Origin: Spirosoma pollinicola
GTDB lineage: Bacteria; Bacteroidota; Bacteroidia; Cytophagales; Spirosomataceae
NCBI RefSeq assembly: GCF_002831565.1
Contig: NZ_CP025096.1
Location: 5,695,014-5,759,013, forward strand
Direction: 5' to 3'
Length of the DNA: 64,000 nt
In this document: positions 9,076 through 18,012 of the stretch, piece after piece
Layout of the letters: every line of letters begins with the position of its first letter
How positions within the stretch are numbered: the first letter of the stretch is position 1
Notes under the pieces: generated by a model
The model's input: only the letters and a program-made list of their open reading frames with translations
Databases searched by the model: none
Told to the model about the DNA's origin: nothing
Translations under genes and position numbers: made by a program

Positions 9076-10251
9076 TTACTCGCGTTTGATAAGCGGCACA
9101 TTTATTGTGAATTGCAGCGAACGAGAGGTGGCAATGCGAGTCACCCCATCCAATACAAAATGAGGCATTGTACGCAACTCCACATAGATACGATGTTTTT
9201 CTGTTAAGGGAATATCAGCGCCCAGACCCGCCAAAAAACCGACTCCTATATTCGTTTTATGATTAATAAAAATATCTGCGTCAACATTAACTTCTGTATA
9301 CTTTCCACTCATTGCTGTTCTTAATGTGGGTCCCACCCCTGCTTTTAGATACCAGCGTGTCGCTCTATTGATAAATACATACCGACCCGTAACTGGCAAC
9401 GAAAAGTAGCGTTCGTCAAACGAATACAGCCGGGGGTTTACAGCAGTGGGATCAAGGGGGTTTGTTAACGGTACAGTGAGGCTACCAGTATATTTACTCG
9501 CTAACAATTCAACAGAGATCGAAAGCCGTTTACGGGGTACAACCGTAAAAAACGCGCCTATTGTGCCTGTATAAAAAGTGCTATAAACATTATATGGGTT
9601 ATAGTAAACCGTATTTATTGGATCAGACGTGCCATATTTCCAACTATTCATGCAGCCAATTGCCGATAAACCAGCCTCATAGCGAAATCGTTTTTTGGTC
9701 TGGGTAACCCGTTGAGAAGGCCGAACGCACTGGTTATATGTATTGACAACCCGTTCATAGTAAACTTCTGAATTATAAAAAGAACCAAGGCTCAACAAGT
9801 GAGACATTTGAGCGCTTTTACATTCCGTCAGGTGTTTTGTCAATGTTAGCAGGGCCAGATTGCCTCGTAATGGAACGAATGTGTTATCTGGCAAACGCAG
9901 CGCATGGGTCATTCGACCTTCGGCGTGAAAGAGGCTGTAGAGACTAACGTAGCCTTTAATTTGCTCACGCATAAAATAACTGGAAACAATGCCTTCTTCG
10001 GTTAATTGTACCGGCGCATAGTCGATGCCCTCGGCCCGATATGTTACCAGCAGCTCGGGACTATAACTGCGCTCAACGGCTTTATTGTTGTTTCTAAAGA
10101 GCAGGGTTTTATTGTCTTTCTGCCTGACCTCTCCCCGTAATGTATCACCAGCGGCCGTTACTACATAACCCGGTGTGAATAACAATTGAGCAGTAGCACT
10201 GGTTAAACGCAGTACTGTGAATAGAAGAATAGCAACGTATAGTTTCATCAT
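9076..10251 (-). CDS. Putative outer membrane beta-barrel protein
   Basis: I do not recognise a named family. A start at 10251 (or 10248, as two ATGs are adjacent) gives a clear signal peptide ending SATAQ; an earlier ATG at 10284 would add a non-signal leader. The region after the signal peptide has the style of Bacteroidota proteins that begin with a short beta domain (GYVVTAAGDTLRGEVRQKDN). The C-terminal half has alternating hydrophobic and aromatic strands (for example IGVGFLAGLGADIPLTEKH and IYVELRTMPHFVLDG), as in porin-like outer membrane proteins. It is convergent with the receiver gene and divergent from icd. Its role is unknown. Confidence 0.75.
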   Translation of the reverse strand: MMKLYVAILLFTVLRLTSATAQLLFTPGYVVTAAGDTLRGEVRQKDNKTLLFRNNNKAVERSYSPELLVTYRAEGIDYAPVQLTEEGIVSSYFMREQIKGYVSLYSLFHAEGRMTHALRLPDNTFVPLRGNLALLTLTKHLTECKSAQMSHLLSLGSFYNSEVYYERVVNTYNQCVRPSQRVTQTKKRFRYEAGLSAIGCMNSWKYGTSDPINTVYYNPYNVYSTFYTGTIGAFFTVVPRKRLSISVELLASKYTGSLTVPLTNPLDPTAVNPRLYSFDERYFSLPVTGRYVFINRATRWYLKAGVGPTLRTAMSGKYTEVNVDADIFINHKTNIGVGFLAGLGADIPLTEKHRIYVELRTMPHFVLDGVTRIATSRSLQFTINVPLIKRE

Positions 10252-10450
10252 GGTGTATTTTTTATTGCGAAAAGTAAACATCAAATATGAAAATAGCTAT
10301 GAATGAATACTTAAAGTCGGTATTAGTTTTGAGGCTCAAAGAATAATTAAATCCGTACAGGTTACTTAACCCTTATGCCATCCGAAAAATAAGTCTGAAA
10401 GTCAGTAGCAGGCTTGTTTTTTTTCATTTTCTCCCTTGCCCCGCTTTCAC

Positions 10451-10458
10451 TACTTTTG
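10451..10458 (+). promoter_or_regulatory. Candidate icd promoter -7 box
   Basis: TACTTTTG matches TAnnTTTG and lies 44 bp before the icd start codon, a typical distance for a Bacteroidota promoter. A well-spaced TTG -33 box is not evident. Confidence 0.45.
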
Positions 10459-10501
10459 CACCAAGTTTTGTATCGTTTTCAATCGTTTATAATCAAGTCA
10501 A

Positions 10502-11719
10502 ATGGAAAAAATTAAAGTGGCAAATCCGGTTGTCGAACTGGATGGCGACGAAATGACCCGTATCATCTGGAAATTCATTAAAGACAAGCTGATTCTGCCC
10601 TACGTTGACGTTGACATTAAATACTACGATCTAGGCATCGAGTATCGCGACGAGACCAATGACCAGGTAACGATTGATGCGGCAAATGCGATTAAAGAAT
10701 ACGGTGTTGGTATCAAATGCGCGACCATTACCCCCGACGAAGATCGCGTTAAGGAGTTCAATCTGAAGCAGATGTGGAAGTCGCCAAACGGCACGATCCG
10801 CAATATTCTGGATGGTACGGTTTTCCGCGAGCCTATCGTGATGAACAACGTTCCCCGTCTGGTAACCAACTGGAAATACCCGATCATCGTGGGTCGGCAC
10901 GCGTTCGGTGATCAGTATCGCGCAACCGATTTCCTGGTACCGGGCAAAGGTAAATTGACCATGAAGTTCGAAGGCGAAGATGGTACAGTTCTGGAATATG
11001 ACGTGTTCAACTTCCCGGGTGCTGGTGTCGCTATGGGTATGTACAACCTCGACGAGTCGATTCGTGGTTTTGCCAAAGCCTGTTTCAACATGGCTCTGCA
11101 AAAGAACTGGCCGTTGTACCTCTCGACTAAAAACACAATCCTGAAAAAATACGACGGTCGTTTCAAGGATATTTTCCAGGAAATCTACGACGCCGAATTT
11201 GCCGGTAAAGTACATTACGAACACCGCCTGATCGACGACATGGTTGCCTCGGCTCTGAAATGGGACGGTAACTTTGTTTGGGCTTGTAAAAACTACGATG
11301 GCGACGTTCAGTCGGATACTGTAGCACAGGGCTTTGGCTCGCTGGGTCTGATGACATCGGTACTGGTAACGCCCGATGGCGATACAATGGAGGCCGAAGC
11401 CGCCCACGGTACCGTTACGCGTCACTACCGCGAGTATCAGAAAGGCAACAAAACGTCGACCAACCCAATCGCTTCGATCTACGCCTGGACGCGTGGACTG
11501 GCGTTCCGTGGTAAACTGGACGACAATCAGGAACTGATCAACTTCGCTAACGCACTCGAAGCCGTTTGTGTAGAAACCGTTGAAAGCGGCAAAATGACCA
11601 AGGATTTAGCGCTGTCGGCTTATCCGGTTGGCACCAAGCTAACAGCTGGTGAGCATTACATGAACACCGAAGATTTCCTCGACGCGCTGGACGCGAATCT
11701 GCAAGCGAAGCTGGCGTAA
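10502..11719 (+). CDS. icd: NADP-dependent isocitrate dehydrogenase
   Basis: The enzyme converts isocitrate to 2-oxoglutarate and CO2 in the TCA cycle, producing NADPH. Its 405 residues and sequence style (VANPVVELDGDEMTRIIW at the start, PNGTIRNILDGTVFREPI, the YDGRFKDIF region and EAAHGTVTRHYR near residue 300) match the homodimeric class shared with eukaryotic IDH1/IDH2, which is usual in Bacteroidota and distinct from the E. coli Icd class. The substrate-binding SPNGTIRN segment is intact. It is a monocistronic unit with a -7 box upstream and a strong terminator immediately downstream. Confidence 0.96.
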   Translation: MEKIKVANPVVELDGDEMTRIIWKFIKDKLILPYVDVDIKYYDLGIEYRDETNDQVTIDAANAIKEYGVGIKCATITPDEDRVKEFNLKQMWKSPNGTIRNILDGTVFREPIVMNNVPRLVTNWKYPIIVGRHAFGDQYRATDFLVPGKGKLTMKFEGEDGTVLEYDVFNFPGAGVAMGMYNLDESIRGFAKACFNMALQKNWPLYLSTKNTILKKYDGRFKDIFQEIYDAEFAGKVHYEHRLIDDMVASALKWDGNFVWACKNYDGDVQSDTVAQGFGSLGLMTSVLVTPDGDTMEAEAAHGTVTRHYREYQKGNKTSTNPIASIYAWTRGLAFRGKLDDNQELINFANALEAVCVETVESGKMTKDLALSAYPVGTKLTAGEHYMNTEDFLDALDANLQAKLA

Positions 11720-11733
11720 GTTTATGCGTATTC

Positions 11734-11769
11734 AGACCTATAAGGTTTTAAAAACCTTATAGGTCTTTT
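11734..11769 (+). terminator. Rho-independent terminator after icd
   Basis: A near-perfect hairpin (AGACCTATAAGGTTT with AAACCTTATAGGTCT, 11734-11766) is followed by a short T run, 15 bp after the icd stop codon. Confidence 0.85.
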
Positions 11770-11830
11770 AGTGTCACTCCATAGTAGGGTGGCATTTTTT
11801 TATCTTTTACCGACCAAACCTTACTACTTT

Positions 11831-12238
11831 ATGAAACACATGCTTACTATCGTGGCGTTGATGCTTTTATCCGCCACGACTTACGCACATATCCTTAACA
11901 GCGATCCTCCTGTCAAAACCATGAAAAGCACTTCTGTTCAGCACATCGTGCTGTTTAAGTTCAAGCCCGAAACAACGGCCGAAAAAGTGAAAGAAATTGT
12001 AGCTGCCTTTGAAGCACTACCATCACAGATCAAGGAAATCAAAGGGTTCAAGTGGGGTACCAACAATAGCCCCGAAAACCTGAACAAAGGATTAACGCAC
12101 GCGTTCATTCTCACTTTCGATAATGAGAAAGACCGGGATGCTTACTTGCCGCATCCAGCTCACAAAGCCTTTGGCGGCATCGTTGGTGCCTGGCTGGCCG
12201 ACGTTACTGTAGTAGATTTCACAGATCAGGCTAAGTAA
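11831..12238 (+). CDS. Secreted Dabb (stress-responsive alpha/beta barrel) domain protein
   Basis: This small protein has one Dabb domain, a ferredoxin-like dimeric barrel found in plant stress proteins and some bacterial proteins. The start at 11831 gives a signal peptide (MKHMLTIVALMLLSATTYA). The domain begins at HIVLFKFKPETT and continues through KGFKWGTNNSPENLNKGLTH, FDNEKDRDAYLPHPAHKAF and VVDFT, the usual family order. It is separated from icd by a terminator. The molecular function in bacteria is not established. Confidence 0.88.
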   Translation: MKHMLTIVALMLLSATTYAHILNSDPPVKTMKSTSVQHIVLFKFKPETTAEKVKEIVAAFEALPSQIKEIKGFKWGTNNSPENLNKGLTHAFILTFDNEKDRDAYLPHPAHKAFGGIVGAWLADVTVVDFTDQAK

Positions 12239-12314
12239 ACCTGTCTGGTGCAGAAACCCGAAAGCGGTGCTCTGGATCATACCGGGCACTGCTTTCGTGT
12301 TTACACCTGTCATA

Positions 12315-15300
12315 TTACTCCTTAATCACCTTGCGGTTCGCTGTGCCGGTGGGTGTTTGTATTTGCAGGAAATATAACCCTTTGGGCAAATGCCCGACCT
12401 CCAGCGTGGCCGCGTGCTGACGAGCACGCATAACGGGTTGAACAACCGTAGCGCCTGTTAACGTCTGGAGCGATACGCGCTCGATGGTTTCAGTGCCGGG
12501 CAGTTCAATGGTGAGTGTTGAATTGACAGGATTCGGATAAAGTACCATAGCGTCAGACCAGAGGGGTTCTGTACCCGTAACGGTAAGCACGTTAAATGAC
12601 CGCTCCACAGCCGTGGCCGCATAAAACTGCGTATTGCCATCCTGATAGGCGCGAATGGTGACGAGTCCCGTGCCGGTAAATTTCAGTGTGGAGCCGGTTA
12701 GCGTGGCCGGGCCGCTTTTCACCTGGAAACTCACAGGCAAACTGGACGAACAGGTTGCCTTGAGCGTCATGTCTCCCTGGTTACTGTACCGGTCGGCAAT
12801 GATGTCGAACGTAATTGTCTGGGTGGTTTTTGTGGGTAATGTACGGGTAGCCTGCGTATACCAGACCGGCCATTTTGCGTTCATATACAAGACAGTGGCC
12901 GTTCCTGAAGGCGACAGTTTATCAGCCCCCAGATTGATTCCCGAAATATCCTCTCGTGTACCTGTCTCGGTGCTGAACACCAATTTATTATCCAGACGCG
13001 AGTAGCTTGGAAAGCCTAATGTATTGTTCTTATACACAGTCTTCAACGTACCCGTACTCAAATCCGTTGCCAGCACATAGTACGTGTTATCGTTATCATT
13101 AACGTAATCGAACGAAATAATGTCCGGCGAGTTTTTTGAAAACGATGGGTTTCCAATGCTTTCCCCCTGTTCCAGATCAGAGAATAGCTTCTCGATGGTA
13201 CCGTCGGCAAAATCGCCTGTTTTATTATTCCAGACATTCATGAACCCCACATCCCAATAGTCAATGGCGTCGCCACTCGTGTTCTTAATTTCGTTATACG
13301 CATCATACACGATGTTTTCTCCGGCAAAATCCCACTCGAATGAGTCAGCATACAGCACATCGCCCGTTTGAACGCCCTCTGTATAAGTCGGATTATAGAG
13401 TTTAAATTCTGCCCATTTCTTTTTGGCATAACTATATACATAAATAGACCCATCCTGATCGGCCGTAAGCGCAGCTAGCTTGGTGCCATCTTTCGAGATA
13501 GCTACGTTATCCCAAATGGTCTCATCGGAGATTACCGTTTCGGTGGCTGTGCCCGATAGGTTCACCGCCCGGATTCGCTTGTCTGCTGTTACGTAATAAG
13601 CCGTTTTTCCATCGTCGGTAACACTTGGCCGGTGACGCATACCCAATGTCGATTTCGGGTCGAATTTAGCGGGCTTGACATCTACAACCGTCGAGTAGAG
13701 TTTCGAGTCACTTGCATCAGCCAGGAGCAGTAAATCCTGTCCCGCAGCCACCGGCACATCGGGTTGCTTACCGGGTGTCGATGGCGTGCTTTCGGTAATA
13801 CCTACGGCATCGAAGGCATTTTTAGCAGCAGTCACTTCGGCACCGGTTGACCCATATAAATCTCCGGCGGCCTTGATGATGGCCAATCGCAAATCCAGAA
13901 ACTGCGATGTGCGAACAAGATAGGTGGTCAGAGCACGATAATACACTCTTTCGGCTTTGTCTTTACCGACAACCGTAGCGAATTTATAGAAGGCAAAGTT
14001 AGTAATGCCGCTATTGGTGTGAACCCCACCGTTATCGTCGGTGGTCGTTTCGTACTGCGACATGGTGGCAGGCTGATACCCATTTGGGTCTTTGCTTTTG
14101 CCCCCCTGATTTGGATTCGAGAAACTCCGCAATGCTCCCGATGGTAATATACTCGGGGTAGCAATGTCTTCGCCAACCGTCCAGTCATCGCGGTCAATCA
14201 TGGCGCCAAACACATCGGCAAATGACTCATTTATAGCCCCCGATTGGCTTTTATACTGCAAATTGGCGGTATTTTGTATAACGCCGTGCGTCATTTCGTG
14301 GCCTGCTACGTCCAGCGCTCCGGCTAGTGGCTTCAACAATCTGCCGTTGCCATACGCCATAATCTGACCATTCCAGTAAGCGTTATCCAGTCCCTTGCCA
14401 TCGTCGTCCACAATATTGATCAGGGAGACAATCGTAGCCCCGTTACCATTCAGGGCATTTCGGTTGAATGTGTTCCGGTAGTAATCATACGCGACTCCAG
14501 CATTGTAATGGGCCGAAATAGCCGTTGCAGTCCAGTCGGCATTATTGGTTGAGGTAACCTGATACAAAGTGGGATTATCCCCTTTAATATTCCTGGCATC
14601 TACTGTCCAGAGCGCACCAACTGGGTCGCCCGGCATTTTAGACGCCGTGGCATTGAACATAGGCCGCGTTGCGTCGATCAGATAATAAGCGTTATTACTC
14701 TGCTGATATGTCTGTATAGAACGAGTCACCCCGTTCAAATCCTTACCCGACGCCTTGATTGGGCCAACGACCGTGCAAGTATGATTGTATTTATCCAGTA
14801 CGTCCCCGGTTTTGGCATCAATAACATATTCCCAGCGTTCGAGCATATTAGGGCGAACGGTCAGTTGATAAGCCAGTTTTGCAAGCCCGTTTTCCGCAAA
14901 AACGCACAGTTCACCTTCGATCGATTTCATTTTCAGGATATTATCACCGAACGATCGAACCGTTGACGTCTTTCGAACATCGGCCAGCGCCCGTGCCAAC
15001 GCATCGGCTAGCGCCAGTCTGGGCGTTATCTCCAACTCATTTGGAATAGATTGGTAACGGCCATTCAACAGAGTCACCTCACCATCGGCCAGGTGAGCTA
15101 CCAGCTCGGCACCGAGTACCGGAACGCCCCGGTGGGTCTGCATCAACCGAACGTGCTGTTGACCGAGGTCGTCGGTTTCGGTTCGGGTAACGGTAAAGTT
15201 CGACGCAGGATTTTCGAGTTTAAGTAACCCACGCACCTGCCCCATAAACTGAAAAGTTACCGAAGCAGCGGCTTCTGCCGAGAGTCGTGCTCCACCACTA

Positions 15301-15608
15301 TTTTTAGCCGAATTTGGGGTGGTTTGGCTGTTTGGTTTTCGCTCGATATATACCGGGAGCCCCGTTGTGGAGTCGTTCACAGCCCTAAGCCGCAGGGATG
15401 TCATCGCCTGATTTTTAGCTAGCAAAGCGGTAAGCGTCTGACGGCCTGCGCGATTTGTCGGTATCGGCCTGAGGTCGGCATTCAAGCGTCTGGCCAGTCC
15501 TATTGAAGGCTGGGTAGTTTTGACCTTTCGACCAAAGCCGGTGCCGGGCTGCTGGGCAAGCCCGCAAGTGGCGACGAGAAGGGTTAGTAAAAGGAAAGGT
15601 AGTTTCAT
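12315..15608 (-). CDS. Secreted M4 (thermolysin-type) metalloprotease with T9SS sorting domain
   Basis: This 1097-residue extracellular zinc endopeptidase begins with a signal peptide (cut after GLAQ). A propeptide follows with FTP- and PepSY-type regions (about 40-280, including QHVRLMQTHRGVPVLGAELV). The M4 catalytic domain has the zinc motif HEMTH (His437, Glu438, His441) and the third ligand in NESFAD (Glu461). The second half (about 640-930) looks like a TolB/WD40-type propeller. The last roughly 75 residues are a type IX sorting domain (LYPNPVNSTLTIEL ... GLYFLQIQTPTGTANRKVIKE). The porT homologue at 52.4-53.1 kb fits export by the same secretion machine. The propeller insertion makes it longer than classical M4 enzymes. 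Confidence 0.94.
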   Translation of the reverse strand: MKLPFLLLTLLVATCGLAQQPGTGFGRKVKTTQPSIGLARRLNADLRPIPTNRAGRQTLTALLAKNQAMTSLRLRAVNDSTTGLPVYIERKPNSQTTPNSAKNSGGARLSAEAAASVTFQFMGQVRGLLKLENPASNFTVTRTETDDLGQQHVRLMQTHRGVPVLGAELVAHLADGEVTLLNGRYQSIPNELEITPRLALADALARALADVRKTSTVRSFGDNILKMKSIEGELCVFAENGLAKLAYQLTVRPNMLERWEYVIDAKTGDVLDKYNHTCTVVGPIKASGKDLNGVTRSIQTYQQSNNAYYLIDATRPMFNATASKMPGDPVGALWTVDARNIKGDNPTLYQVTSTNNADWTATAISAHYNAGVAYDYYRNTFNRNALNGNGATIVSLINIVDDDGKGLDNAYWNGQIMAYGNGRLLKPLAGALDVAGHEMTHGVIQNTANLQYKSQSGAINESFADVFGAMIDRDDWTVGEDIATPSILPSGALRSFSNPNQGGKSKDPNGYQPATMSQYETTTDDNGGVHTNSGITNFAFYKFATVVGKDKAERVYYRALTTYLVRTSQFLDLRLAIIKAAGDLYGSTGAEVTAAKNAFDAVGITESTPSTPGKQPDVPVAAGQDLLLLADASDSKLYSTVVDVKPAKFDPKSTLGMRHRPSVTDDGKTAYYVTADKRIRAVNLSGTATETVISDETIWDNVAISKDGTKLAALTADQDGSIYVYSYAKKKWAEFKLYNPTYTEGVQTGDVLYADSFEWDFAGENIVYDAYNEIKNTSGDAIDYWDVGFMNVWNNKTGDFADGTIEKLFSDLEQGESIGNPSFSKNSPDIISFDYVNDNDNTYYVLATDLSTGTLKTVYKNNTLGFPSYSRLDNKLVFSTETGTREDISGINLGADKLSPSGTATVLYMNAKWPVWYTQATRTLPTKTTQTITFDIIADRYSNQGDMTLKATCSSSLPVSFQVKSGPATLTGSTLKFTGTGLVTIRAYQDGNTQFYAATAVERSFNVLTVTGTEPLWSDAMVLYPNPVNSTLTIELPGTETIERVSLQTLTGATVVQPVMRARQHAATLEVGHLPKGLYFLQIQTPTGTANRKVIKE

Positions 15609-15675
15609 AAGAGTAAAGATTAAAAGCCCTCAGTATTTTGTGTATCAATGATTACAATCAAGGAACTATCTCCCG

Positions 15676-15787
15676 CCGGTCCGACCACCCCCAACCCCCT
15701 CCTAAAACAGGAGGGGGCTATGCAGAAGGATAACCCGTTACTAAGCCCCCTCCTGTTTTAGGAGGGGGTTGGGGGTGGTCGGACCGG
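15676..15787. repeat. Intergenic inverted repeat with 43-bp perfect arms
   Basis: The arms at 15676-15718 and 15745-15787 are exact reverse complements. Each arm also contains its own dyad (CCCCCTCCT and AGGAGGGGG around AAAACA), so two small hairpins or one long one can form. It lies between two same-strand genes, upstream of the metalloprotease. Confidence 0.9.
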
Positions 15788-15806
15788 TTGGAATTAATAG
15801 AACGCG

Positions 15807-16307
15807 TCATTTCATCCTTGATACCACCGGAATCATTGCCATAAATGAATTATAAAATTTCTTGTAGCTGGCAGGTACGGTCACACCCGCAGCCCCCCAC
15901 GAAACTTTGTTTTCTTTCCTGCCTTTTTTCCAGCGGATGAAGGTGTATGTATTTCCGGGGTTATCGAACCGGGCTGTTTTTATCTTACACGTTTCCTCAG
16001 CTATAGAAAACACGCGCTTTGTGTTGGCGGTCGTTTGCCTACCAATAAAGGTGAACGTCGTATCGCGGCTACGTCGCCCGAAAAGCTTACCATTATCCAA
16101 CAAGCAATAAGTAGTGGAGAAACCGGTAAACCCACCCCCGCTACCCACCATCACCTGTCGACCGGTGTAAGTTGTTGGCGTGCCGGTTGTAGCCGTCTGC
16201 GATACTACCGGCATTTTATCACCCGTTGCGCGGATACCCTGCCCATTTATCAGCAGAAATGGCAGAGACAGGAACATCGAAAGCATTGTCAGAACAAATC
16301 GTTTCAT
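15807..16307 (-). CDS. Hypothetical secreted protein
   Basis: I do not recognise this family. The start at 16307 gives a signal peptide (MKRFVLTMLSMFLSLPFLLINGQG). The mature part of about 140 residues is rich in Thr, Gly and basic residues, with several beta-prone segments (RQVMVGSGGGFTGFSTTYCLL, TFTFIGRQT, TYTFIRWKKGRK) and two cysteines. It may be a small periplasmic or surface beta protein. It is followed by an inverted repeat and preceded on the same strand by a histidine phosphatase gene. Confidence 0.7.
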   Translation of the reverse strand: MKRFVLTMLSMFLSLPFLLINGQGIRATGDKMPVVSQTATTGTPTTYTGRQVMVGSGGGFTGFSTTYCLLDNGKLFGRRSRDTTFTFIGRQTTANTKRVFSIAEETCKIKTARFDNPGNTYTFIRWKKGRKENKVSWGAAGVTVPASYKKFYNSFMAMIPVVSRMK

Positions 16308-16433
16308 TGGCAAAGGGTAGTTAAGCAATAAGTCCAATAAAGGTAAAGCCGCCTATAAACCTCGTCAATACTGGATTTGAATGAAATGATAGAAACAAAG
16401 GATAAGTCGGTAAATAAGCAGCACCAGGCACCT

Positions 16434-16940
16434 TCAGGGAGGTGTTGGCTGGCCGTATGTAGTTGGTAGAAAAGTAACCGACTTATGGAATAACCCCTTT
16501 TGCATTTTCACCTGAAACAGGTTATCAAAATCTCCTGATTCAATTTTACTCATTGCTGGTTTAGCCCCAAGTGCCCTGGCAATTTCCAGAATCGTATTGC
16601 TGTGCCCTACTACAAGAACCGTTTTGTTTCGAATGCGGCTAATCCGATTAGCGATCGCTTCGACTGGTTTTCCCGGATAGTCTTTCAAGGGAACGCCAGT
16701 ACGTTTGGAAAGTGCCATAGCCGTTTGACGGGTTCGATTATAGGGCGTCGTAAAAATAGAGTCGATTCCTTTAGCGGCCAGCGTTTCTGCCAGTGCGTCG
16801 GCACGTGCATAGCCCGCTGGCGTTAAATCGCTGGTATCCATTTCGTTCACTTTCTCAGCATGCCGGACAATGTATACCGTAGTTGTTGAACAGGCTGTGG
16901 AAACTACAATCAGGAAAACAAAAAGAGCAAAGAAGCGCAT
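16434..16940 (-). CDS. Histidine phosphatase (SixA/phosphoglycerate mutase-like) lipoprotein
   Basis: This is a branch-1 histidine phosphatase superfamily member. The catalytic RHAEK motif is at residues 26-30, with His27 the phospho-acceptor, and the second catalytic His lies in VLVVGHSNTI near residue 113. The N-terminus is a lipoprotein signal ending STAC, so Cys17 may be lipidated, placing the enzyme on the envelope. Its 168 residues are short, as in SixA-like phosphatases. The substrate is unknown. Confidence 0.87.
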   Translation of the reverse strand: MRFFALFVFLIVVSTACSTTTVYIVRHAEKVNEMDTSDLTPAGYARADALAETLAAKGIDSIFTTPYNRTRQTAMALSKRTGVPLKDYPGKPVEAIANRISRIRNKTVLVVGHSNTILEIARALGAKPAMSKIESGDFDNLFQVKMQKGLFHKSVTFLPTTYGQPTPP

Positions 16941-17023
16941 ACATGTACCTACGGGCTTTAGTCCGTGTTTAGATTACTGTTTATGACGTCGACTTACGGG
17001 CTAAAGCCCGTTGGTACGTATGT
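16941..17023. repeat. Intergenic inverted repeat (imperfect arms)
   Basis: The left arm (16941-16966, ACATGTACC then ACGGGCTTTAGTCCGT) pairs imperfectly with the right arm (16996-17023, ACGGGCTAAAGCCCGT then TGGTACGTATGT). Each arm holds a small GGGCTTTAGTCC-type palindrome. It lies directly upstream of the histidine phosphatase gene. Confidence 0.75.
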
Positions 17024-17034
17024 GCAAGTATACA

Positions 17035-17062
17035 AAAAGCCCCCGGCATTCACCGGGGGCTC
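17035..17062 (-). terminator. Terminator after the DUF1080 gene
   Basis: Read on the minus strand, the hairpin GAGCCCCCGGTGAATGCCGG/GGGCT is followed by TTTTTGTA, about 30 bp past the stop codon of the DUF1080 gene. The T run is only on this strand. Confidence 0.8.
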
Positions 17063-17091
17063 TTACTAAGTGGTTAACTTACAGTAGTCTG

Positions 17092-17889
17092 TTACAATTC
17101 GCGAACCCATATGTTACGAAAACCAACTGGATTGCCGTGATCCTGCAACAGGATTGGGCCTGCTCCGTGAGCTTGCACTTTCGGGTAACCAATGTATTCG
17201 GTCGTACCGCGAATGGCTGCGTGGTTCTGCACCAGAATACCATTGAGCAATACCGTTACATAGGCGTAATCGAGCATCATGCCCGCTTTGTTGAAACGGG
17301 GAGCCTGATAAATAACATCATACGATTGCCACTCCCCGGGCTTACGGCTTGGGTTTACCAGCGGAATAGCCTGTTTGTAAATCGATCCTACCATGCCGTC
17401 CACATAGGTTGGGTTGTTGTAGTTGTCAAGCACTTGCAGTTCATAACGGCCTTGTAAAAAGACACCACTGTTGCCACGGCCCTGGCTGTTACCTTCTACT
17501 TTTTCGGGGGTTTTGAACTCAATGTGAAGTTGAAAGTCGTTGAATTCTTTTTTCGACCGTGCCGAGAAGCCTTTGGTCGAGTACATTATGCCATCGGTTA
17601 CCGGCCATTTCAACGGGCCTTCGTTTACTTTTTCCCAGTTAGCGGGCGCATAGCCTTTAATGGCTACCCATTGATCGGTGTTCTTACCGTCGAACAAAAC
17701 AACGGCATCCGATGGCGCGGTAGTGCCGCTGGTATTGGCAGAAAATACGCCGGGCGTTACAACAGGGGGTACTGGCTCCCAGATTTCAGTAGATTGTGGC
17801 GTTTGCTTGGTGGGCTCAAGTTGGGCTAAAGCCTGATTCACGAAGGCAAAACTGAGGCAAACAGCCAGTGATACGCTTAAGTTTTTCAT
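17092..17889 (-). CDS. Secreted DUF1080 (3-keto-disaccharide hydrolase-type) protein
   Basis: This is a concanavalin-like beta-sandwich protein of the DUF1080 family; some members act on 3-keto-glycosides. The signal peptide ends NQALAQ. After a Pro/Thr-rich linker the domain starts near residue 60 (VVLFDGKNTDQWVAIKG) and shows the family landmarks FQLHIEFKTPEKVEGNSQGRGNSGVFLQGRYELQVLDNY, here split by me as QLHIEFKTP, GNSGVFLQGRYELQVLD and GEWQSYDVIYQAPRF, ending GNPVGFRNIWVREL. It is divergent from a second DUF1080 protein, suggesting a shared regulatory region and related sugar substrates. Catalytic activity is inferred from family only. Confidence 0.9.
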   Translation of the reverse strand: MKNLSVSLAVCLSFAFVNQALAQLEPTKQTPQSTEIWEPVPPVVTPGVFSANTSGTTAPSDAVVLFDGKNTDQWVAIKGYAPANWEKVNEGPLKWPVTDGIMYSTKGFSARSKKEFNDFQLHIEFKTPEKVEGNSQGRGNSGVFLQGRYELQVLDNYNNPTYVDGMVGSIYKQAIPLVNPSRKPGEWQSYDVIYQAPRFNKAGMMLDYAYVTVLLNGILVQNHAAIRGTTEYIGYPKVQAHGAGPILLQDHGNPVGFRNIWVREL

Positions 17890-18012
17890 GGAGAAAAAAT
17901 AGGGTTAATGCATTCCGGATATAAAACGTCCAAAGATAGGGTAAATGTCAATTATCAGTCTTTTACATGGAAAAAATGTAACTTTCGATCTTCAAACTTC
18001 TTTTCTTATCTC

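Noticed and set aside
10631..11425. Long antisense frame within icd
   Set aside because: Arises from codon bias of icd; no recognisable protein features.
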